From Hondaea fermentalgiana (taxonomy: Eukaryota; Sar; Bigyra; Thraustochytrida; Thraustochytriidae), in assembly GCA_014084085.1 (NCBI GenBank), contig NPFB01000154.1, forward strand, positions 53,528-75,139: DNA of 21,612 nt, given 5' to 3'. The position numbers were made by a program, and so were the translations under genes. The notes beneath the pieces were generated by a model. It searched no databases. It was not told the DNA's origin and saw only the letters and a list, made by a program, of their open reading frames with translations. This document shows, piece after piece, positions 15,540 through 21,612 of this stretch (position 1 is the stretch's first letter; each line of letters opens with the position of its first letter).

Positions 15540-18539
15540 TTACAACCGCAGGAGCGCGGGCGAGGGAGGAAGGTCAAGGTCGTTCGCATGACCGAGCTGC
15601 TGATGCTGCTGCAGGGGCGACAACGTGCCTTGATGCGCCACGAGGTTAGCCACGAGAATATTGTGAATGGTCCAGGGCGATTCGTTGCTTGCACGGGTCT
15701 CGAGAATACCGCGGCCGTAAGCGGAGCCCTGGTCGTTGCGCCACCAGATGCGCGTGTAGCGCGAGGTCTCCGTGTAGCGGTGGCGAATTACGATTGCATT
15801 GCCATAAACGAATGCCTGTTTGGTCAAGGCCATGGGCGTGGAGACGCCCATGAGAGGATCCCTGAGGTCAAAGGGGTGCTCCTTGCCATCAAAGACGTAG
15901 TCGATGAGACCGTCCGAGAGAAGCTTGCGCTGGAGACGGATACGAAGGGTTGTGGGCGTCTGTTCAAAGAAGCTTTCCTTTTCCATGGCATCCAGCATCT
16001 TGGTGCGCATCCAGGGCATCTTGATGGTGCTCATGCGGAGATGGGTCAAACGCATTGCGCAAAAGGTTTCCGGGGACCACGGCCCGTTGAGATCCGGCTC
16101 GCCGTTGGGGTCGAGGCCGATCCACGGCTCGGAGGGGTCATATTGAGTATACCTTTCAATATCGGACTTGGGGAGGCGGACGGCGTGGTCAATGAGGTTG
16201 TCGCGCGGGGATCCCATGACGGTGGCAGCATCGCTGGGCGAGTAGACCTCGATACGAAGGCGCTTGGAGAGGCCTTCGAGTCCCTCGAGCACGTGGGGCT
16301 CGACGCGACGAGGGCGCTTGAGACGGTTTGCGTCCGTGCTGCACGAGTCAACGAGATCGAGAAAGACCTGGCGCACCCTGCGCTCGGGGTTTTTGGAATC
16401 CTTGAGCGGGGCCGTGCCGTACTTGCGCTGGTCCATGGACTTGTCCTCGGCCACAACGCCATTTTCCGAACGGATGGCGGCCTCGGCATTGCTCTTGGCG
16501 ATTTCGGCAGCTGTGGTCTGGAGCTCCTCGATTTCGGTAAGAGTCGACCCGTTTTCCTTGAAAAAGTTGTGCAGGTACTGGCGCACGGCATCGAGGAAGC
16601 GGCCGTAGCCCACGTCAATGCTCTCGCCGCGGTCACGGCGGTAGGCAATGTCCTCGCAGACGTTGGTAATGTGCTCGGTGAATGCGCTTTCACCGAGGAC
16701 ATGGCGTGCGAGGCGGCGGAGGATGCGCTGCAGACGTCGCTGCTTTTCAGCAGCCTGGGCTCCTGCACCCTTGTTATCGGCTGCGTCTTCTGCTGCAGAG
16801 GCGGCGGCGTCTCCATTGGTTGCTGATCCGGGAAGGGAGTCAGTGACGCTGCCGGGAGAGGCAGGCGTGTCGAGGTCGGAATCCGCGAGCGCGCTGGGGT
16901 CCTGGGCCTTTTGGAGGAGCGTAGCAATGTGGTACAAGAGTGTGGCCGGAGAGGTATTGGGCGTCGAAGTTCCCATGCGGCGAAAGCGCTGGCGCCGGCG
17001 GCAGTAGAGCTGAAAAGCCGGGCTGGAGAACTTGCCGACGCAGCGGATGTTGTCGCCGCTTTCGACTACGAAAATGTAAACGTTAAAGACGTGCAGGGTG
17101 TCACACGTGTACTTTGTGGCGACCCAGTCGTAGTGCCAGCCCTGGTGCTCCTTGCTGTTGAACTTGAAATCGATGAGCACCGAGTCGTTCTCAGCCGAGG
17201 GCGCCGTCTCCTGGCAGCTTGGGTACCATGGCGCAAGAGGGCGGCCCCTCTTGCGCTCCTTGGCCTGGATGGCCTCAAGCGAGGCGAGGCTGCCGATCTC
17301 GACATCCTTGTAGAGGCCCAAGGCGGTGTCGAAGCGGCCAAAGGCAACGAATTGCGGGGCGCCAGTACCGGCCTGGGGCTGAAGCTCGCATGCGGATGGC
17401 TTGTACGATGCGTGAAAGGTGATTCCCTGACCGCAGAACTTGCGAGGCTGGTGCGTGGGTCCACAGTTAGGGAAGCAGCGAAGGTTCTTGAGACCGGAGC
17501 ACTTGTTGTTGCGCTGGTATCGGTCGACAAAGAGGTGTTCGTCGAAGGAACCGTAGAGAATTTCCTTTTCCAGCATCATTGTCGGGTCAATAACATTTTG
17601 ATGGTCGGCGGCTGTGGACTCATCGAGCGAAAAGTCCTCGTTAAAAGCGTGCGCGTCCGCATCTGCGCCAACGTGAACGGCGGCTGCAGGCGTTGCGGTG
17701 GCAGAGGGTCCACCGTGGGTGCTGTCCGCGAAGAAGTCACCTCCGTCCTCAATGGGCAAATCGTCCTGGTAGTTGGCAGAAGGCGGGGGTGGCGGGGTGT
17801 GATGGTGATTGCCTTGACCGTGCTGGTGCGACGGCTGGTGGTGTTGCTGCTGGTGCTGCTGGTGCTGCTGCATGTGACGAGGACGAGTATTGTGGGGAAG
17901 CGGTCGGTTCGCCGAAGCGTCCTCGACCTTGACGTATGGAGCGTTCGAGGCTGCACCGCAGCAGCAGCGGCAGCACGAGGATACATTTGCCACGGGGGCC
18001 ATGCGTTGCTGCTGGTGAGGGGCCAGACCTGGTGGAGGTGGGGGCGGCACAGCCGCTGAGACTGATGGGGAGGGCGAGAAGGAGGAGTTGGGCGTTGCAA
18101 AGTCGCTGTCAAAATCGTCCTCGCTTTCTTCGCTCAAATGGTGCGCGCTTGTCTCATTGGAGCCATTGCTGCTGCTCCTGCTGCTGGTGCCGTTGTTGTT
18201 GTTGTTGTTCCCGCCATATGGCTCATCAGGCCACATAATATCGAGGGGCTCAAGGCCGTCAAAGTCGGGAAAGATTTCCTGCAGCGACGAGTTGGCTTCG
18301 TTTAGGCTGAGCAGTGAGAGCATGACCTTGTCGAAGCCGGCGCTTCCAGGCGGCGGGTTAGCGTGCGTCGTTTCCGCCGCCGCCGCTTCCGCCACCGTCT
18401 CAGGCGCTCCCACTGCCTTCGTCTCGCGGGCTGCCTCTTGTTGCGGCGCCCAGTTCTCCTCGCCGCCTACGCTCGCAGGTCCTTGCGGCGCGGGGGGGGT
18501 TCCCTCCATCTTGACCTTTGTGTCGGCGACCATGTCCAT
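15540..18539 (-). CDS. 999-residue probable transcriptional regulator, family not recognised
   Basis: The frame runs from an ATG in good context (A at -3, G at +4) to a TAA at 15540-15542. Residues 65-110 are acidic and hydrophobic (LQEIFPDFDGLEPLDIMW), like a transactivation segment, and are followed by poly-Asn. Residues 140-260 are low complexity: Ser, poly-Pro, a Cys cluster (CCRCCC at 189-194) and a Gln/His-rich stretch. Residues about 325-520 form a compact conserved-looking domain. It starts with a Cys cluster (C347, C355, C359, C369), continues with GWHYDWVATKYTCDTLHVFN and VGKFSSPAFQLYCRRRQRFR, and ends in a basic patch. The strand pattern with a terminal basic segment is reminiscent of p53-like/Ndt80/STAT-type DNA-binding folds, but I cannot assign it. 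Residues 600-690 are helical. Residues 745-965 form a second, mixed domain with many Trp and Arg (TRIWWRNDQG). A nuclear DNA-binding role is inference from this layout; no enzyme motif is visible. Confidence 0.85.
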   Translation of the reverse strand: MDMVADTKVKMEGTPPAPQGPASVGGEENWAPQQEAARETKAVGAPETVAEAAAAETTHANPPPGSAGFDKVMLSLLSLNEANSSLQEIFPDFDGLEPLDIMWPDEPYGGNNNNNNGTSSRSSSNGSNETSAHHLSEESEDDFDSDFATPNSSFSPSPSVSAAVPPPPPPGLAPHQQQRMAPVANVSSCCRCCCGAASNAPYVKVEDASANRPLPHNTRPRHMQQHQQHQQQHHQPSHQHGQGNHHHTPPPPPSANYQDDLPIEDGGDFFADSTHGGPSATATPAAAVHVGADADAHAFNEDFSLDESTAADHQNVIDPTMMLEKEILYGSFDEHLFVDRYQRNNKCSGLKNLRCFPNCGPTHQPRKFCGQGITFHASYKPSACELQPQAGTGAPQFVAFGRFDTALGLYKDVEIGSLASLEAIQAKERKRGRPLAPWYPSCQETAPSAENDSVLIDFKFNSKEHQGWHYDWVATKYTCDTLHVFNVYIFVVESGDNIRCVGKFSSPAFQLYCRRRQRFRRMGTSTPNTSPATLLYHIATLLQKAQDPSALADSDLDTPASPGSVTDSLPGSATNGDAAASAAEDAADNKGAGAQAAEKQRRLQRILRRLARHVLGESAFTEHITNVCEDIAYRRDRGESIDVGYGRFLDAVRQYLHNFFKENGSTLTEIEELQTTAAEIAKSNAEAAIRSENGVVAEDKSMDQRKYGTAPLKDSKNPERRVRQVFLDLVDSCSTDANRLKRPRRVEPHVLEGLEGLSKRLRIEVYSPSDAATVMGSPRDNLIDHAVRLPKSDIERYTQYDPSEPWIGLDPNGEPDLNGPWSPETFCAMRLTHLRMSTIKMPWMRTKMLDAMEKESFFEQTPTTLRIRLQRKLLSDGLIDYVFDGKEHPFDLRDPLMGVSTPMALTKQAFVYGNAIVIRHRYTETSRYTRIWWRNDQGSAYGRGILETRASNESPWTIHNILVANLVAHQGTLSPLQQHQQLGHANDLDLPPSPALLRL

Positions 18540-18620
18540 CTTGTCGCTTCCTTTCTGCCTTTGCGCTCTGGCTTCCCGAGGCGGGCTGCGGCCGCGGCTG
18601 CGGCTGCGCTCGCTGCCCCT

Positions 18621-18665
18621 GCTTGCTTGCTTGCTCGTTCGCTCGCTCGCTCGCTCGCTCGCTCA
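18621..18665. repeat. (GCTT)n/(GCTC)n tetranucleotide repeat
   Basis: GCTT units pass into GCTC units for about 45 bases, starting 82 bases upstream of the regulator gene's ATG and therefore probably inside its 5' UTR or core promoter. Confidence 0.85.
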
Positions 18666-18891
18666 CTTGCCGTTTTGCTCGGCGTGTCGATCGCGCGAGC
18701 GCGTGCGCGGGCGTGGGTTCGGCCGGCGGGCCCAGGATACCGCTTCTCCTTCCTTCGTGCTCGGCCCGACCGAGTGTGACGCAAAGGACGCGGAGGAAGA
18801 AAAGAAGGAAAGAAAGAAAAAGAAAGCCAAGGCTTCCTTTCGTCCAAACGCACGCAATCAATGAATCAATGAAATGAACCAATGAAGCAAC

Positions 18892-18948
18892 GATGAATGA
18901 ATGAATGAATGAATGAATGAACGATCGATGGATCGATGGATCGATCGC
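18892..18948. repeat. (GAAT)n followed by (GATC)n-rich tetranucleotide repeats
   Basis: About seven GAAT/ATGA units at 18892-18921 are followed directly by GATC GATG GATC units to 18948. Confidence 0.85.
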
Positions 18949-19287
18949 TCCTCGATTCTTTTCGCAGGAACCCGTCGCGGGCGCCGCGCTGGCTGCGGAG
19001 GGGGTGAAGGATGGAAGGAGGCGGGGGAGGGAGGACCGACGGGTGCGCCCAGCAGCAGCTGCAGCAGCACGAGTCTCGCCCGCTTGCAAAGGACGGAGAG
19101 ACGCCTGCTGGACCGCCCGCTGCCTCTGCTTGCTCGCCTTTCTATATTTTCAAAACCAACCTCGCGAGGGAAGCCCCTCGTGCGGCTCCTGCGCTGCGCT
19201 GCGCGACGCTGCTCACGCTAGGTCCGTGCTCGTGCTCGTGCTCGCGTGGTCTCGCTCGAGGCGCTTGAGCGAGCGCTTGAGCGAGCG

Positions 19288-19384
19288 GTCGGTCGACCGA
19301 TCGACCGATCGATGCGCGATGCAAGAAAAAAAACGCAGGCCCAGGCGTCTCCGTCCGTCCGTCGGTCCGTCCGTGCGTCCGTCG
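19288..19384. repeat. GACC/GATC and CCGT tetranucleotide repeats
   Basis: A tract of GTCG, GACC and GATC units at 19288-19313 is followed, after about 37 bases, by (CCGT)n with single-base variants at 19351-19384. Confidence 0.8.
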
Positions 19385-19613
19385 CAGGTCTCCTGTGCGC
19401 GCGCGGCGCTTGCGGCTGCGGCTGCGGCTGCGGCGGCTGCGCTCGCTCTCGCTCGCGCTGCGCTCGTTCAGGTTTTGCGGCGCCCGCGCGGCTGCGCTCG
19501 GCGCTTCTCTTGTTCGCTTGCTCGCCGGTTTCTTGTTTGCGGCGGCTTGTGGCGCCACGCGACCGCCGCCTGCGACTGCTTGCGTTTCCCGCTTCACACT
19601 GGCGCCGCCTTCG

Positions 19614-19649
19614 CTTCTTTCTTTTCTTTTCTTTCTTTTCTTTCTTTTG
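19614..19649. repeat. (TTTC)n/(TTTTC)n pyrimidine tract
   Basis: About 36 bases of CTTTT and CTTT units form a pure-pyrimidine run on the plus strand. Confidence 0.85.
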
Positions 19650-19800
19650 TTCCACTTGCTGCGGCCGGCGGCCACTTGAACTCGAGCCGTCTCCACTGTC
19701 GATGGCGCACGCCGCAAAGTGAGCCTGGCTGTTCGAATCCAAGTCCTGACTGGGACACAGAAGCTGCTGCTGGCTGGCTGCTGGGAGGAAGAAACAGACG

Positions 19801-19898
19801 GCCAGCCAGCCAGCCAGCCAGAGCCAAAAGGAAAAATGACTGACAGTGAGAGGAAAGGAAAGGAAAAGCAAAGTAAAGTAAAGTAAAGTAAAGTAAAG
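19801..19898. repeat. (CCAG)n and (AAAGT)n repeats
   Basis: Five CCAG units lie at 19801-19820, and about six AAAGT units lie at 19869-19898, separated by a purine-rich AAAGG stretch. Confidence 0.85.
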
Positions 19899-20221
19899 CT
19901 AGGCCTAGCGTGGCCATGGTGGAGGAAAGAAAGCAAGAAACAATGAAGGAAGGAAAAAAAGAACGTAAGAATACGTGCTCGGGATCGACAGTTCGACACT
20001 TCCTCCCTCGCCAGCCGAGTGCCGCTTCGCCCACTTCCGCCCAGTCCTCGCTCGCGTCGGCCACCATTGATTGTACTACCCTCTCCCCGCGCGTCGGTAG
20101 AACCTTCTCCACGCACGCAGCGCGCCCCGGCTGCGGCTGCGGCTGCTGGCCTTTTCCTTTCCTCGCGCATTCTTTCCTGCCCCTCATCGCGCAGCTGCCA
20201 CTGCAGCAGCGGTATCTTTGA

Positions 20222-20243
20222 CCTGCCTGCCTGCCTGCCTGCC
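20222..20243. repeat. (CTGC)n repeat
   Basis: Five tandem CTGC units lie in the GC-rich 3' part of the intergenic region. Confidence 0.85.
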
Positions 20244-21108
20244 CGCAACGAAGAATCCGATCGCCCGCCACTGCCTCTGCCTATCTCCCCTTCAGCCTCC
20301 TTCTTTCTTTTCGAATCCCCCCCCTCTTCCCCGCAGCAGAATTCCGGACCGGTCTCGCCTCCCTCCCAAGCGAGTGCCCTCCTCTCCCTCCCTCCTTCCT
20401 CGCGCCCAGCCAGATCAGCCAGCTGCCGCGGCCAGCCTCCGTACCGCCGGCCGGTCTCTGCAGGCCCCGCGCGGCCGGCCTTCCGCGCTGCGTCTGGCCG
20501 CTGCTCGGCCGGGCCTGCCTGGCGCCGGGCCGCGCCAGCGAGTCGTGACGCCACGGCGTCACCGGGGCCTGGGCCTTCACAGCTTTCCATAGGCCCTCCT
20601 AGTCGCTTCCTACCGGGACCTCTCTTTTCAGAACCGCCGCTCTAACCATCACCGCCAAACCGGAGCCCGGCCACCACCTTTCTTTCCTGCTTCCCTCCCT
20701 CCCCTCCTCTCTCCGCAGCGGCTCTGCGACGCAATCCACGTAATTCAACCCGCCCAGGCCAGCCAGGATACCGCCGGCCAGTCCTGGTCTCGGGCCTCGC
20801 GGCGCTGGCCAGCTAGCCGGCGGGCCCGAAGCGAGGCGCGACACGACAAACAGTCATCCAATCCATCTGCCAGCCAGCATAACTCGGTGAGCGAGCGAGC
20901 GACCGATCGAACAGAGCAAGGAACAAAGCACGAAGCAGTGAAAGAGCGCGCGGTGTCGACGCCCCTGCGCGAGTCGCTTTCCGCACCGCGCTCCACACAG
21001 TCAGACAGCGCACGCTCGCAGCCTCCCTCCCTCTCTCCCTCCCTCCCGGGACCGGCCGGCCTCCGAGCTCTGCGCGAGGTCCCGCGGTGCGGCCGCATTG
21101 TTCGCGTC

Positions 21109-21138
21109 CGGCCTGGCCCGGCCTGGCCCGGCCTGGCG
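21109..21138. repeat. (GCCTGGCCCG)n decamer repeat
   Basis: Nearly three tandem copies of a ten-base GCCTGGCCCG unit lie here. Confidence 0.8.
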
Positions 21139-21560
21139 AGCTAGCCGCACTGCGGCCGGGATGCATGCGCGATCGGCGGGACGGCTGCTGCTGGGCGGTC
21201 CGTGCGACCCTGCGCGGGAGGATGCGGCGCCGAGGAGGCGCGGGACCTGGCGGCCAACTTCGAACTCGCTTGGGCCAGGCGGGCGTGCGTGCGGGCGAGC
21301 GGGCGTGTGGCGGCCGCGTTGCGGCGGTTCCTCCGTTTGCAGTGCAGCTGCAGATGCTTGCTTCCTGGGAAGGAACGATCCCACGCCATCCCATTGCATT
21401 TCATTTCCCCCGAGTGCTTTCGCAGGGTTTCCCGCCGCAGCCGCAGCCCGTCCCGCCGGCCGCTGCGCTGCGCGCTCGGGGAAGAGCTCGGCCGAGCGGC
21501 AGCGCGACTGCGACAGCGAGGCGGCCAGCCACCATGGCCGCCGCGTCCTAATCGTCGATC

Positions 21561-21612
21561 AGAGCAGAGCAGAGCAGAGCAGAGCAGAGCAGAGCAGAGC
21601 AGAGCAGAGCAG
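21561..21612. repeat. (AGAGC)n pentanucleotide repeat running off the window
   Basis: Ten perfect AGAGC units plus two bases fill the last 52 bases of the window with no variation. The true length is unknown because the tract reaches the window edge. Confidence 0.97.

Larger units (their letters stand above)
18540..21612. other. Long GC-rich intergenic region dense in short tandem repeats
   Basis: This stretch of about 3.1 kb holds the promoter and 5' UTR of the minus-strand regulator gene and then sequence up to the window edge. Open frames are long on both strands (one of 482 codons on the minus strand, 19142-20590), but they encode Arg/Ala/Ser/Gly low-complexity sequence, overlap in several frames and carry no domain. 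At least nine microsatellite tracts of four- to ten-base units are listed separately. I recognise no RNA gene, transposon or conserved protein here. A short or heavily spliced gene could still be missed. Confidence 0.6.

Noticed and set aside
15588..18059. Plus-strand open frames of about 400 codons opposite the regulator gene
   Set aside because: They are antisense to a single 999-codon frame with a good start context and domain-like sequence; their translations show no domain.
19731..19740. GTTCGAATCC, a match to the B box of tRNA genes
   Set aside because: The flanks do not form a T-arm stem, no A box lies at the right distance, and no cloverleaf can be drawn around it.
19142..20590. 482-codon minus-strand open frame in the right-hand intergenic block
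   Set aside because: The translation is Arg/Gly/Ala/Ser low complexity running through several microsatellites, other frames are open at the same place, and no domain is visible.
1..21612. CRISPR arrays, insertion sequences, LTR or other transposon remnants, rRNA genes
   Set aside because: I found no spaced direct repeats, transposase or reverse-transcriptase motifs, long terminal repeats or rRNA-like segments; the repeats present are simple tandem tracts.

Overview
The window looks like nuclear DNA of an intron-poor, GC-rich protist. A thraustochytrid-like stramenopile (Labyrinthulea) is my best guess. The reasons are long single-exon genes, Ser/Ala/Asp-rich linkers, many short tandem repeats between genes, a canonical eukaryotic spliceosomal intron, and eukaryote-only families (NELF-C/D, CRAL-TRIO, EDR2_C, PBZ zinc finger). 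The organism call is inference; no rRNA or other marker is present.

Layout, left to right. (1) Positions 1-2837, plus strand: a 5'-truncated gene for a NELF-C/D (TH1) subunit of the negative elongation factor, carrying a WW domain at its N-terminus. (2) 2838-4255: intergenic, with a CTCTGC microsatellite and a 32-bp CAAGCTCGAGCT-type tandem repeat. (3) 4256-6631, plus: a predicted lipid-binding protein joining a CRAL-TRIO (Sec14) domain to an EDR2 C-terminal domain. (4) 6632-7065: convergent 3' region. (5) 7066-7956, minus: a HAD-superfamily phosphatase of phosphoglycolate-phosphatase type with a probable mitochondrial presequence. (6) 7957-9141: intergenic with simple repeats. (7) 9142-13809, minus: a very large membrane protein with about seven transmembrane segments, a large glycosylatable lumenal or extracellular domain containing a perfect EF-hand loop, and a C-terminal degenerate EF-hand. 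(8) 13810-14350: divergent promoter region. (9) 14351-15191, plus: a small two-exon gene that no single reading frame shows. A 73-nt intron with a GTACGT donor and a TACTAAC branch site joins two frames, and the junction completes a PAR-binding zinc finger (PBZ). The rest of the protein carries a VIM-type p97/VCP-binding motif and two SUMO-interacting-like motifs ending in DDDD. (10) 15540-18539, minus: a 999-residue probable transcriptional regulator of unrecognised family. (11) 18540-21612: about 3 kb of GC-rich sequence with many tetra- and pentanucleotide repeats, ending in an (AGAGC)n run that leaves the window; I see no convincing gene there.

The genes do not form an operon or an obvious pathway. 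The most interesting item is the hidden PBZ gene. Its predicted combination of PAR-binding, SUMO-binding and p97-binding elements in one small basic nuclear protein suggests an adaptor in DNA-damage or chromatin protein extraction. The WW-NELF-C/D and CRAL-TRIO-EDR2 combinations are two further unusual domain architectures.
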